The notes under the pieces: model-generated | Databases searched by the model: none | The model's input: the letters and a program-made list of their open reading frames with translations, nothing else | What the model was told of the DNA's origin: nothing | Assembly: GCA_965230245.1 (NCBI GenBank) | Contig: OZ246000.1 | Span: 1,116,001-1,180,000, forward strand | Reading direction: 5' to 3' | Source of the DNA: JAGNKE01 sp965230245 | GTDB lineage: Bacteria > Pseudomonadota > Alphaproteobacteria > Micavibrionales > Micavibrionaceae | DNA length: 64,000 bases | Translations under genes and position numbers: made by a program | Shown here: positions 1 to 8,525 of the stretch, piece by piece | How positions within the stretch are numbered: the stretch's first letter is position 1 | How the letters are laid out: the number at the start of each line of letters is the position of its first letter

Positions 1-416
1 AAACCAATAAGGCCAAGGATGCTGTGGCTCTGTTTGATCTCATCGAAACGGTAGACCGTGAAAAACTCGCTCGCACACTGGCCAAGGAAATGAAAAAACA
101 AAGCAGAAATCTGCCCTGCTTTATTCAGGTCAACACAGGCGAAGAAGAACAAAAAGCCGGAGTTTCTGCTAAAGACCTATCCGACTTTCTGGAGTTCTGC
201 CGCAAAGAATGTGAACTGGATATAATGGGACTGATGTGTATCCCGCCCGTTGACGACCCGCCCGCATTGCACTTTGCTCTGCTTCGAAAACTGGCAAAAG
301 AAAACGGCCTCAAACATTTAAGCATGGGCATGAGTGCCGATTACGAAAAAGCCATTCCGTTAGGCGCAACATACATCCGTATCGGGACGGGTGTGTTCGG
401 AAGCCGCATAAGTTAA
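1..416 (+). CDS. yggS: YggS/PROSC-family PLP homeostasis protein (5' end outside window)
   Basis: This is the C-terminal part of a pyridoxal-phosphate-binding protein of the YggS/PROSC family. The family buffers PLP in the cytoplasm and affects amino-acid and keto-acid pools; it has an alanine-racemase-like barrel but no known catalytic activity. The reading frame is open to base 1, so the start lies upstream; a GTG at 24 is internal. Visible family motifs are QVNTGEEEQKAG, MGLMCIPP, LSMGMSADYEKAI and the C-terminal RIGTGVFGSR that helps hold the PLP phosphate. The C-terminus is complete. Confidence 0.93.
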   Translation, partial: TNKAKDAVALFDLIETVDREKLARTLAKEMKKQSRNLPCFIQVNTGEEEQKAGVSAKDLSDFLEFCRKECELDIMGLMCIPPVDDPPALHFALLRKLAKENGLKHLSMGMSADYEKAIPLGATYIRIGTGVFGSRIS

Positions 417-423
417 AGAACTC

Positions 424-1191
424 CTAGACATAATTCTTAATATATCCGGCCGTTCGCCCACCGGCCGCACGTGTATAGCTCTGATCACGACCGTGATCTT
501 GCTGTCCTTTCCTAGAGCCCGTCGGCTTGACTGTATCTGCAATAACCTGATCACTAAGGCGAGCTTCCGTCATGGGCTGTTCCGCAAAAGCAAGCAAACT
601 GGCCGGCAGATCATCATATGCACTGCTTTGATCAATCGGTTCCGGTGCATCCATTTCAAATTTAGCCTTCGATAAAACACGCTCATTAAAAGAAGAAGGA
701 TCCTCGTTCTTGTCAATGAAAGACAAAGCATGCGCGGAAACATCCTTTCCCGTACCGTCCTTAATGACAGCGTCAACCAATCCGGAGGCCATGCCGACCG
801 GACCGCCGAAAACGCCGCCGCCAATAATTTTGCCGACCGGGCGAATCTCGTCGCCTGTCACCTCCCGATAAACAAGATTAACAAGTGGTATGTGTTGTAA
901 AGGGTTCACCATATCGAGCAGATCCCCAAAACCGAACGCATCGTCTGTGCCCGAATCGCGAGAGTCGGAACCGCTGTTAAAATCGACGGAATGATTCTTG
1001 GAAACGTGCGTATCGGACAAAACCTCCCGAAACGAGGAATGCGCAGCCTCTCCTCTATCAAAGAGCGAGTAGGAAGGAATCGACCCCGCCGTACGCTCGT
1101 TTTTGACCATATGGTACTTTTTTCCTGCCTGATTCGGCGCAGAAACATTGGAAACGCTGGTATCAATAGTCTTTTCGATCATAGGAACCAT
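424..1191 (-). CDS. Conserved hypothetical protein with glycine-rich hydrophobic segment
   Basis: A 255-residue protein of unknown function. The first ~80 residues are polar, Ser/Asp-rich and probably disordered. Residues 91-105 (DLLDMVNPLQHIPLVN region) and a Gly-rich hydrophobic stretch at about 120-137 (GGGVFGGPVG) form the only part that looks conserved; I recall similar sequences from other alphaproteobacteria with no assigned role. There is no signal peptide and no clear transmembrane helix, although the Gly-rich stretch could insert or pack against a membrane. It converges on yggS with a 7-base gap. The start at 1191 lacks a strong ribosome binding site; an in-frame ATG at 1182 is an alternative. 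Confidence 0.6.
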   Translation of the reverse strand: MVPMIEKTIDTSVSNVSAPNQAGKKYHMVKNERTAGSIPSYSLFDRGEAAHSSFREVLSDTHVSKNHSVDFNSGSDSRDSGTDDAFGFGDLLDMVNPLQHIPLVNLVYREVTGDEIRPVGKIIGGGVFGGPVGMASGLVDAVIKDGTGKDVSAHALSFIDKNEDPSSFNERVLSKAKFEMDAPEPIDQSSAYDDLPASLLAFAEQPMTEARLSDQVIADTVKPTGSRKGQQDHGRDQSYTRAAGGRTAGYIKNYV

Positions 1192-1271
1192 AAAAAGTTA
1201 CTCTGTTTTATGTGGAAGCAAATCACATGCCACCCTGTATCAAACCACCAATATCGTGCTAAATTCATGCC

Positions 1272-1838
1272 ATGAATAAAGAGATAATCGATCAAGCGCT
1301 TAAAATAATTTCTGACCCCGTAACCTGCGCACGGATAAAACAGTCATTACAATTCATTAATGCGCAAACGCAATACTTTGACTTCGAGGAAAACAGTGAA
1401 ATAGAAAACAGGATTGTCATCAAAGCGGAAAAAAGAACAGAAGAAAAGGAAATCAGGCTTCCACGCCGCATAGGGTATATAATGGATACGCTCTTTGAAC
1501 TTACTGCCAATCAAAGCACGCATATTAAGCCCGAAAAAATCGAAACGGATCATTTCACACTGGATACACGAAGACTGGAATTCAGATCTGGCGAGATCAC
1601 GGCCACCCTGACCGAAAAAGAAAATGAAATTCTTGCCTTTCTTTATAATCACGCCCCAAAAACCGTAAGCAAAAAGGATTTACTCGGAAATATCTGGGAA
1701 TATGCTGATAATGTCGAAACGCATACGTTGGAAACGCACATCTACCGCTTAAGACAAAAAATTGAAAAAGACCCTGCAAATCCGGAAATTCTGATGACGT
1801 CCGGATCAGGATATAAACTCAACTGCGGCAATAATTAG
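1272..1838 (+). CDS. Winged-helix (OmpR/PhoB-type) DNA-binding protein without receiver domain
   Basis: A 188-residue probable transcription regulator. Residues ~93-185 are a Trans_Reg_C winged helix: LTEKENEILAFL at 113-124, a recognition helix around 150-165 (THTLETHIYRLRQKIE) and the wing TSGSGYKL at 176-183. The N-terminal ~90 residues do not carry the Asp/Asp/Lys pattern of a phospho-receiver, so this is not an ordinary response regulator; it may respond to protein partners or act constitutively. Similar receiver-less proteins occur in alphaproteobacteria. No histidine kinase is adjacent. Its stop codon overlaps that of the convergent gene in the shared tetranucleotide TTAG. Confidence 0.75.
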   Translation: MNKEIIDQALKIISDPVTCARIKQSLQFINAQTQYFDFEENSEIENRIVIKAEKRTEEKEIRLPRRIGYIMDTLFELTANQSTHIKPEKIETDHFTLDTRRLEFRSGEITATLTEKENEILAFLYNHAPKTVSKKDLLGNIWEYADNVETHTLETHIYRLRQKIEKDPANPEILMTSGSGYKLNCGNN

Positions 1839-2401
1839 AGGGAAATATCTTTTTTTGCGCTCTCAATCGCCATGGCAATACTGTCAACAAAACTCTTGGC
1901 CCGCTGAATCTGAAGCCCTTGGACACCTTGCCGTTCTAATGCTCTCAAATCTTTAATCAAACCCGAGACATACTCAAACTCATCATCGAAATCAGATGTA
2001 GCCCCAGCCTGTTTGTCAGAATACTTTGATACTCTGTAAGCCACCTTCCTGCTGACACTCGCTGCATGCGAATACGCTTTGGAAGCCTGCGCTGCCTTGG
2101 CACGTAAATCATCAATCTTTTGTTGGGAGGCGTTTATCTTGGAAGACTTATCTTTAACATCTTCTTCTGTCAAACCAAAGGTACGGAATACATAACGCTC
2201 TAGATAAACAAGAAGCGCCTCCATTGAAACAGTCGCCTCATCTGAGGTTGTTTGCTGAGAACCGTCCGATGAAGATCGGTCTTGAAATTCTCTGCGCTCT
2301 GGATTGTCTTTTTCGTGATGCAAAAGGTCATACCGCGTGTCGGCACTTTCCGTTTCACGTGGCTTATAAATTCCTTTTATATGACCAACATTCGTATCCA
2401 T
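1835..2401 (-). CDS. Hypothetical protein with coiled-coil region
   Basis: A 188-residue soluble protein that I do not recognise. The N-terminal ~55 residues are charged and low in complexity (Asp, Ser, Arg, Gln). The middle and C-terminal parts are predicted helical, with Ala/Lys/Gln-rich heptad-like stretches (NASQQKIDDLRAKAAQASKA) suggesting a coiled coil. There is no signal peptide or membrane segment. It is convergent with the winged-helix gene and shares its stop tetranucleotide. No function can be assigned. Confidence 0.5.
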   Translation of the reverse strand: MDTNVGHIKGIYKPRETESADTRYDLLHHEKDNPERREFQDRSSSDGSQQTTSDEATVSMEALLVYLERYVFRTFGLTEEDVKDKSSKINASQQKIDDLRAKAAQASKAYSHAASVSRKVAYRVSKYSDKQAGATSDFDDEFEYVSGLIKDLRALERQGVQGLQIQRAKSFVDSIAMAIESAKKDISL

Positions 2402-2479
2402 ATCTTCGTCTTCTCAATGAATATACACCTAACATATCAGAGAGAATAAAGTTCAGGCAAACTTAAAAGATTATGAAAA

Positions 2480-3253
2480 TTATTTTTTAATATCAAAAGG
2501 ATGTGGGTACTTCATATCTTCAGGCATATTCTCATACGCGTACTGCTCCGCGTACCACGGCGCAACGTAATCCCACATTTTTTCCATCTCGCCGGTCTTA
2601 TCGCTTTCTGCTTCACACTTCATGTAAGCGATTTCACCGACCATGATCCACTGCTTTACGCGGCCCATCTTAACAGGCTTAACGTGGTCAGCCTCGATAG
2701 GCTTCACACGCATTGTCAAAATAGCCCTGTATTTCTCTCCTTCATAATGGATATGCTCAGATACGTTTCGAAAATGATCAGCCTCAATATACATATCGGA
2801 AAAGAGAGCTAACTTATTCACGACCAGAGAAACCCATTCATTTTTTCCGTACGGATAGGAAAACGTTGGAATGTAATCTTTCTCCTGTTTTGGAAAACTA
2901 AAATACATTCGACCGGACTGTTTATCATCGGAAATCTTAAGGGATAAAACTACGCCCGTCTCAATATTAAGCATATCGGTATTGGGATCGTACTGGCTAT
3001 ATCCTGAACCAAGCCGAATAGCTTCTTTGATAAAATAATCATCCTGTTTTGCGTAAGGTAAATTCTGAAAATCTGAAGTGCTCTTCACCCAATGCTCGTA
3101 ATCCGGAGCAACACCTGCCAGACTAAAAAATGCAAAAACACCCTGCTCTTTTCGGGTCGTAACCTGACTGTAATCCCCGGCGACCGCACTTCGAAAAGCA
3201 AACAGCGCAAAAAAGAGACTTACAACTACTGGAATACACCAAAACGTGCGCAT
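2480..3253 (-). CDS. Exported hypothetical protein
   Basis: A 257-residue protein with a clear Sec signal peptide: Met-Arg, a hydrophobic core (VVVSLFFALFAF) and a probable AVA-G cleavage near residue 25. The mature part is a polar mixed alpha/beta sequence rich in Tyr, Asp and Lys, which fits a periplasmic or outer-membrane-associated protein. I recognise no domain. Its start faces the smr gene across a gap of roughly 55 bases, so the two are divergent and may share a promoter region. Confidence 0.55.
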   Translation of the reverse strand: MRTFWCIPVVVSLFFALFAFRSAVAGDYSQVTTRKEQGVFAFFSLAGVAPDYEHWVKSTSDFQNLPYAKQDDYFIKEAIRLGSGYSQYDPNTDMLNIETGVVLSLKISDDKQSGRMYFSFPKQEKDYIPTFSYPYGKNEWVSLVVNKLALFSDMYIEADHFRNVSEHIHYEGEKYRAILTMRVKPIEADHVKPVKMGRVKQWIMVGEIAYMKCEAESDKTGEMEKMWDYVAPWYAEQYAYENMPEDMKYPHPFDIKK

Positions 3254-3307
3254 GAAAAAACTATGCCTTGCCTATGCTTGTTGCCCCTTAATGCTATATT
3301 CAATACC

Positions 3308-3904
3308 ATGCGTTTAAGAGAACAAAAAGAGCTGTTAACAAATAAAATGGACGAAGACGATAAAAAACTCTGGGAAATAATGGTTTCTGACGTCAAAAAA
3401 CTTTATCAGGAAGACACTTTATACAACTCCGAGGAACAAAATTCATCAAAACCCAAAAAATCACCGCAAAAGACCCAGGGTCAAGCCAAAAACGCCTCTC
3501 ATCAAATACAAACTCCGCAGAAAACAAAAAAAGAGTCTAATGATAAAAGCAGCTTTCAAGTTGACCGTGCCACGGCGGAAAAGTTGCGTAAGGGAAAAAT
3601 CAGGATTGACGCCAGAATTGATCTTCACGGTATGAATAAAATTCAGGCGCATGAAGCCTTGATCAGCTTCATCAATCAATCCCATACGCGCGGCCATAGA
3701 TGCGTCCTGGTCATTACGGGTAAAGGAAAAGCAAAAAGTTCGGAACAGCACTGGATGCACAACGAGCCGGGGATACTCAGGAAATCCGTACCTTCTTGGC
3801 TTAAATCGCCACCTCTGAACAACATCGTACTAAAAGTTCAACAAGCTGCCATAAAAGACGGCGCCGAAGGTGCATTATACGTCCTGCTCCGAAAAAAACG
3901 CTAA
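3308..3904 (+). CDS. smr: Smr domain protein
   Basis: A protein of about 198 residues ending in an Smr domain, a family linked to nicking or nuclease activity on DNA or RNA and, in recent work, to ribosome rescue. Evidence is the IDLHGMNKIQAHEAL motif (LDLHG box), VLVITGKGK and the terminal GALYVLLRKK strand. A Lys/Gln/Ser-rich linker precedes the domain. The frame is open upstream to 3092, but that part lies over the neighbouring gene. ATG 3308 and ATG 3347 are both plausible, and the latter gives the family-like N-terminus MDEDDKKLWE. Smr genes often sit near mltA and timA in alphaproteobacteria; here it is far from them. Confidence 0.85.
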   Translation: MRLREQKELLTNKMDEDDKKLWEIMVSDVKKLYQEDTLYNSEEQNSSKPKKSPQKTQGQAKNASHQIQTPQKTKKESNDKSSFQVDRATAEKLRKGKIRIDARIDLHGMNKIQAHEALISFINQSHTRGHRCVLVITGKGKAKSSEQHWMHNEPGILRKSVPSWLKSPPLNNIVLKVQQAAIKDGAEGALYVLLRKKR

Positions 3905-3914
3905 AACCCTTTTC

Positions 3915-3943
3915 GTGACTTCTTAACCTCGATTTGCTATAAA
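3915..3943 (+). promoter_or_regulatory. Sigma-70-type promoter for the 433-residue gene
   Basis: GTGACT (3915-3920), a 17-base spacer, then TATAAA (3938-3943). This is two mismatches from the -35 and one from the -10 consensus. It places transcription start near 3950, about 30-40 bases before the downstream start codon. Confidence 0.5.
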
Positions 3944-3987
3944 ATATTCCAAACACAGGCTGTAAAAACAAACTTAACCCATTGGGT

Positions 3988-5283
3988 ATGGCAATGCCGG
4001 AGAACGAAGCGGGAAAAGCATATTTAGCAAACGTGACCGTCACCGAAGCGGTAGCGTTTGATCCTGAGACCGATGATCCCGATAAACCTGAGACTTGGAA
4101 CGTACTTTCTGCTGGCGACTACGAAGCTGAGCATCACGGGAACATGCAGTTCTTTTGTCCTTGCTGTCTTGATAAGGGAGATCAGGTCAGACTAAAACGT
4201 CCGTCGACAGATGATAACGGAAGAGCCAGAGAATATTTCCAGACAATACAAATGGATGTTGTGGATTCACAAACCGAAGAACCCATAATAGACCCGGCAA
4301 CCAACGAACCGATGGTCGAGCACGTGCGCTATAAAATTCCGCCGCGTTTTACACTATGGCCTGGCCATAGACACACATGCGACCTGGCAAGCCAGCAAAG
4401 AAACCTATCCGAAACGCTTTACGAAAACGGCGGTGTAAACCTGAACAGTTCCGAAGGAACATACATCGTCAATATGAATATCGCCGCAGGACAAAGAACT
4501 GCGAAGAAAAAACGGCCTAGAATCGGTCTGACGGAATCCGGTGAATTTGATTCGCTAGCCAGAGGCACAAAAAGAAAACTCCACCGCTCGTCTTCCACAC
4601 CGCCCGGAAAACACTCAGAAGGCGTAAAAGACATCTCCACAGTCGCAAAAATGCTCGATAATACCGAATTTGAACAAGGCGCACGCGACAGAATCTTAAT
4701 GAGAGTTGGCACACAACTGACAAGCCTCGGTGAGATGTATAAAGGCTCGGCCTTTGAGCTATATCGTGATATCTATCGGGCCGAACATCAGATCGCAAAT
4801 GATCCGAATGCCAATCATAATCATGCAGCCTTGTTCAGATTCAGACCGAACGGAAACAGAAAATTCTGGAAAAAAGAGCAGGATGGCTCCATGACCGTCC
4901 CCTCACACCCTGAAAAAACCCATGACCGACAAGGACGTGAATTCTATTTCACAAGCAGCATAAACTTTCAGACAGACGGCGCTTTCGAGCAATTCAAAAA
5001 AGCATATGATGAAGCCGAAAGCCCTGAAGACCGATGGTTTTTGGTTTACACCGAACACGCAAACGTCGACATCTTCGATCATCAACACAAAGCCGCAGGA
5101 ATTGACGAGGAGCGTGGAGCAAATGGCGGAACACAAAAATCCACCCCATCCATCAACGTGGAAACAACCGTCTTTTCAAAAGACCAGATGATGCAATGGA
5201 GTCCGCCTTCAGCACAACTCATGCTCGACTTTAGTAAACCGCCATCCCATGATGTACAGGACGGCCCTGCGTCATTATCCTAA
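3988..5283 (+). CDS. Hypothetical protein with Cys/His-rich N-terminal region
   Basis: A 431-residue soluble protein with no firm family assignment. Near residues 50-135 it has FFCPCC, a basic stretch and then GHRHTCDLA. This C-x2-C ... H-x-H-x2-C spacing would suit a zinc site and resembles the N-terminal layout of CoiA-type competence proteins, but I cannot confirm that. The middle is basic (KKKRPRIG, RGTKRKLHR), which suits nucleic-acid contact, and the rest is mixed. The track start is TTG at 3982; I prefer ATG 3988 (or 3994). A fair sigma-70 promoter lies just upstream. The stop overlaps the convergent neighbour in CTAA. Confidence 0.55.
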   Translation: MAMPENEAGKAYLANVTVTEAVAFDPETDDPDKPETWNVLSAGDYEAEHHGNMQFFCPCCLDKGDQVRLKRPSTDDNGRAREYFQTIQMDVVDSQTEEPIIDPATNEPMVEHVRYKIPPRFTLWPGHRHTCDLASQQRNLSETLYENGGVNLNSSEGTYIVNMNIAAGQRTAKKKRPRIGLTESGEFDSLARGTKRKLHRSSSTPPGKHSEGVKDISTVAKMLDNTEFEQGARDRILMRVGTQLTSLGEMYKGSAFELYRDIYRAEHQIANDPNANHNHAALFRFRPNGNRKFWKKEQDGSMTVPSHPEKTHDRQGREFYFTSSINFQTDGAFEQFKKAYDEAESPEDRWFLVYTEHANVDIFDHQHKAAGIDEERGANGGTQKSTPSINVETTVFSKDQMMQWSPPSAQLMLDFSKPPSHDVQDGPASLS

Positions 5284-5762
5284 AATTGCTTTGGTGAAAG
5301 CTCAACCATACGCCCGTTGCTGTCATAGAATCTTAAATAAGGCTCTTCGGCTCGGCCTTCAAGACCGATAACGATTCTCTCGTTTCCATACAAATCTCTA
5401 AAAATCAGAGTCGGAGAATGATAAGGCCCTTTGGTGCGAAAAACCCCGCGCAACGCCTCTTTTTCATCATGTATTGCAATTAAGGCCTGACCTTTATCAC
5501 GAAAGTTAGAATAACTTCCCATTTGCGCGATAATTTTACCCTCGCCATTGAACATAAAAAGAGAACCTTGCCCTGCAGCACCATATCCGAGAAGGCCGGC
5601 ATGTTTTCCTTTTGAATTTAATATAGTCACAGATTCCAAAGTCTGATGCTCAATGCCCTTTTCAGCAGCCATCAAAGGCGCGGCATGAAATGCAACGGAT
5701 CCGGCAAAACCGCCAGCAAACCCTGCCAAAACCATAATACAAATGCGAAAAAAATCGTTCAT
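5280..5762 (-). CDS. Membrane-anchored hypothetical protein
   Basis: A 160-residue protein with an N-terminal hydrophobic segment at about residues 7-30 (GFAGGFAGSVAFHAAPLMAA), which may be a signal anchor or a cleaved signal ending near LMAA. The remainder looks beta-rich, with repeated strand-turn motifs (LLGYGAAGQGSLFMFNGEG, LIFRDLYGNERIVIGLEG) typical of small extracytoplasmic beta-sheet domains. It follows hslU on the same strand with a gap of 34 bases and may be co-transcribed, although no functional link to HslUV is evident. Confidence 0.5.
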   Translation of the reverse strand: MNDFFRICIMVLAGFAGGFAGSVAFHAAPLMAAEKGIEHQTLESVTILNSKGKHAGLLGYGAAGQGSLFMFNGEGKIIAQMGSYSNFRDKGQALIAIHDEKEALRGVFRTKGPYHSPTLIFRDLYGNERIVIGLEGRAEEPYLRFYDSNGRMVELSPKQF

Positions 5763-5796
5763 GAAAAACCCAAATACAATTCGTTCTGCAGCTATT

Positions 5797-7143
5797 CTAC
5801 AGAATAAATTTACTCAGGTCTGCACTCTTCACCAATTCCTCAACGCGTTCACGAACATATTCCGCAGTAATGGTGATGGTCTCGCCGCCCCTATCACTTG
5901 CCGTAAAGCTAATTTCTTCGAGCAAACGCTCCATCACTGTATGTAAACGCCGCGCGCCGATATTCTCGACATTCTCGTTAATTTCGAAAGCCAGACGGGC
6001 AATCTCATTAATCGCCTCTTCTTCAAACGTCAACGTGACGTTTTCCGTGCCGATCAACGCCTCATATTGCATGATAAGGCTGGCCTCGGTTTCTTTCAAA
6101 ATGCGCTGAAAATCCTCCTGCGTCAGGGCGCGCAACTCAACACGTATAGGTAGACGCCCCTGCAATTCCGCTAACAAATCAGAGGGCTTGGCGTAATGAA
6201 ACGCGCCGCTGGCAATAAACAACATGTGGTCGGTCTTCACAGGACCGTGCTTTGTTGTAACCGTTGTCCCCTCGATCAACGGAAGCAAATCACGCTGAAC
6301 GCCTTCTCTTGAAACATCCCCGCCGCGAACATCCTGACGCGCAGCAATCTTATCAACCTCGTCAATAAAAATAATGCCGCTCTGCTGAACAAGCTCCAAC
6401 GCCGCACCGACAACCTTATCCTCATCGAGAAGTTTATCGGACTCTTCCTCGATTAAGACCTCGTAACTATCCTCAACCGTCATCTTCTTGCGCTTCTTGC
6501 GCTCACCGAAGGCCTTACCGAACAGGTCATTCATATTGATCATGCCCATGGATGCGCCGGGCATACCCGGAATATCCATCATCCCACCCATTGGATTACT
6601 GCTGTCACGCACGTCCAGCTCAATCTCACGGGTATTCAACTCACCCTTACGGAGCTTTTCACGGAAACTCTTGCGTGTACCCTCAGCCGCCGTCTGCCCG
6701 ACCAATGCATCCAGAACGCGCTCCTCGGCGTACACCTCGGCCTGCGCCATAACAGACTTACGCATATTTTCCTGCGTCATACGAATGGCGATCTCCGTCA
6801 GATCACGGATAATTGCCTCGACATCCTTACCGACATAACCGACCTCGGTAAATTTCGTGGCCTCGACTTTTATAAAAGGCGCCTGTGCAAGCTTCGCCAA
6901 ACGTCTTGCAATCTCCGTCTTACCGACACCCGTGGGCCCGATCATAAGAATATTTTTGGGATAGACCTCTTCCTGTAAAGCAGGGTCAAGCTGGCTTCGC
7001 CGCCATCGATTTCTCAGAGCGATAGAAACGGCGCGCTTCGCATCGCCCTGCCCGATAATAAAACGGTCAAGCTCCGAGACGATCTCGCGCGGAGAAAAAG
7101 AAGAAACGATGGATTTTTCTGATGAACTTAATTTTTGACTCAT
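5797..7143 (-). CDS. hslU: ATP-dependent protease ATPase subunit HslU
   Basis: HslU (ClpY) is the AAA+ unfoldase that feeds substrates into the HslV peptidase in the cytoplasm. Evidence: the N-terminal SPREIVSELDRFIIGQ, Walker A GPTGVGKT, the GYVGKDVE pore motif, Walker B IIFIDEVDKIA, and the sensor-2 region ending in ADLSKFIL, which should dock into HslV. From ATG 7143 it is 448 residues, close to the usual ~440. Earlier in-frame starts (7164, 7263) would add a non-conserved, Phe-rich leader and are less likely. The HslV gene is on the same strand but 1.4 kb upstream, separated by terC. Confidence 0.96.
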   Translation of the reverse strand: MSQKLSSSEKSIVSSFSPREIVSELDRFIIGQGDAKRAVSIALRNRWRRSQLDPALQEEVYPKNILMIGPTGVGKTEIARRLAKLAQAPFIKVEATKFTEVGYVGKDVEAIIRDLTEIAIRMTQENMRKSVMAQAEVYAEERVLDALVGQTAAEGTRKSFREKLRKGELNTREIELDVRDSSNPMGGMMDIPGMPGASMGMINMNDLFGKAFGERKKRKKMTVEDSYEVLIEEESDKLLDEDKVVGAALELVQQSGIIFIDEVDKIAARQDVRGGDVSREGVQRDLLPLIEGTTVTTKHGPVKTDHMLFIASGAFHYAKPSDLLAELQGRLPIRVELRALTQEDFQRILKETEASLIMQYEALIGTENVTLTFEEEAINEIARLAFEINENVENIGARRLHTVMERLLEEISFTASDRGGETITITAEYVRERVEELVKSADLSKFIL

Positions 7144-7490
7144 AGCGGCTTGGGCTTCTGGCATAGCTACAGATAAATGCTCTTTGTTAACGATGAGATA
7201 TCTTTTCGCATACCTTCTTACTGAAAAACAAGGATCAAAGAAAAAGAAGAGCACCTTTTTCAAAAAAGTGAATAGAAATTAGGCCTAAAGGAAATAAACC
7301 GAATTCATCTAATATTAATATTTAAAATATAGTACACTGTGTAAACTGCTGAACTAAAAGCTCCAATTTTGAGCTTTTACACCTTTAAAACAATTTCAAT
7401 AATAAAAACCCGATTTTTGGTGACATTCCACCCCCCACAAAGTAAACATCTCCTTGAACGAAAAATAGAAGACGATAATAGAGACAAAAC
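7144..7490. other. Divergent intergenic region hslU/terC with an inverted repeat
   Basis: AT-rich spacer between the divergent hslU and terC starts. It holds an 8-bp perfect inverted repeat AAAAGCTC/GAGCTTTT (7356-7363 and 7371-7378, 7-base loop). This could be an operator or a weak terminator. TerC genes are sometimes controlled by the yybP-ykoY manganese riboswitch, but I could not recognise its conserved loops here. No convincing -35/-10 pair was found. Confidence 0.35.
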
Positions 7491-8522
7491 ATGGATTTAG
7501 AATTAGCGGATTGGGGGATTTTCTTTCTTCTCGTACCATTCTTGCTCTACATAGACCTTTTTTACTTCAATAAAAACGAAGACCGCATCATTGGTTTTCG
7601 TCAAAGTCTGATTCTAAGTGCATGGTATATTGTTGCTGGTCTGGCCTTTGGTCTGCTCGTTTGGTACCACTTCGGCAGCAGCAAGGCAATGGACTACTAC
7701 ACCGCTTATGTCCTTGAAAAAAGCTTATCTCTCGACAATCTCTTTGTCATGTCCGTCATCTTCTCGGCATGTCATATTCCCCGTCAATACCAACACCGCG
7801 TTCTGGTCTGGGGAATTATCGGTGTAATTGTCTTGCGCGGAATTATGATCGGCCTCGGCGCAGCGGCCGTCATGAAGTTTTCATGGGTTCTCTACCTTTT
7901 TGCGGCGCTTCTGATATACACAGGCGTAAAACTGTTCTTCATCGATCAGGATGAAGAATCCGATCCTGAAAAATTCGCACAAAAACCGCTTGTCGTTTTT
8001 CTGAAGAAGAATATGCGTTTCACGACAAAAATACATGGAAACCGTTTCTTTGTGCGCGAGGACAGGCCGGACAAAAAAGATCCGAACAAAATAAACAAGG
8101 GTGTTCTGGTGGCGACCCCCCTCTTCCTCGCATTGGTAATTATCGAGATCAGCGATGTCATGTTTGCGTTCGATAGTGTTCCGGCAGCTCTTGCCGTAAC
8201 GCAAGACATCTTTATCGTCTACACGAGTAACATCTTTGCCATTCTGGGCCTGCGTGCCCTCTTCTTTGCCGTAGAAAACGTCATAGACCGCTTTGAACTA
8301 ATGAAATACGCGCTCTCTGCCGTCCTTGTCTTCATCGGCATGAAAGTCTTTTACAACTCCTTCGTAGGCCACAGCGGGCGGGAAATCATGGGCATGGAGT
8401 TCACACATGTCACTTCCGCAACATCTCTGACCATCACGGTCAGTGCGCTAACGGCGGGCTTCGTCTTCTCATGGCTAAAGACAAAACATGATGAGAAAAA
8501 GTCTGAAAAATCCGGCGAATAA
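7491..8522 (+). CDS. TerC family (Alx-like) integral membrane protein
   Basis: A 343-residue TerC/Alx-type inner-membrane protein of a family tied to manganese export, metal homeostasis and tellurium resistance. Roughly nine hydrophobic helices are visible. The two conserved acidic transmembrane signatures are present: EKSLSLDNLFVM in the third helix region and IEISDVMFAFDSVPAAL around residues 223-240. A charged cytoplasmic loop (residues ~150-200) separates the halves, and the C-terminus is Lys/Glu-rich. It is inserted between hslV and hslU on the opposite strand and ends 3 bases from the hslV stop. Confidence 0.92.
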   Translation: MDLELADWGIFFLLVPFLLYIDLFYFNKNEDRIIGFRQSLILSAWYIVAGLAFGLLVWYHFGSSKAMDYYTAYVLEKSLSLDNLFVMSVIFSACHIPRQYQHRVLVWGIIGVIVLRGIMIGLGAAAVMKFSWVLYLFAALLIYTGVKLFFIDQDEESDPEKFAQKPLVVFLKKNMRFTTKIHGNRFFVREDRPDKKDPNKINKGVLVATPLFLALVIIEISDVMFAFDSVPAALAVTQDIFIVYTSNIFAILGLRALFFAVENVIDRFELMKYALSAVLVFIGMKVFYNSFVGHSGREIMGMEFTHVTSATSLTITVSALTAGFVFSWLKTKHDEKKSEKSGE

Positions 8523-8525
8523 AAC

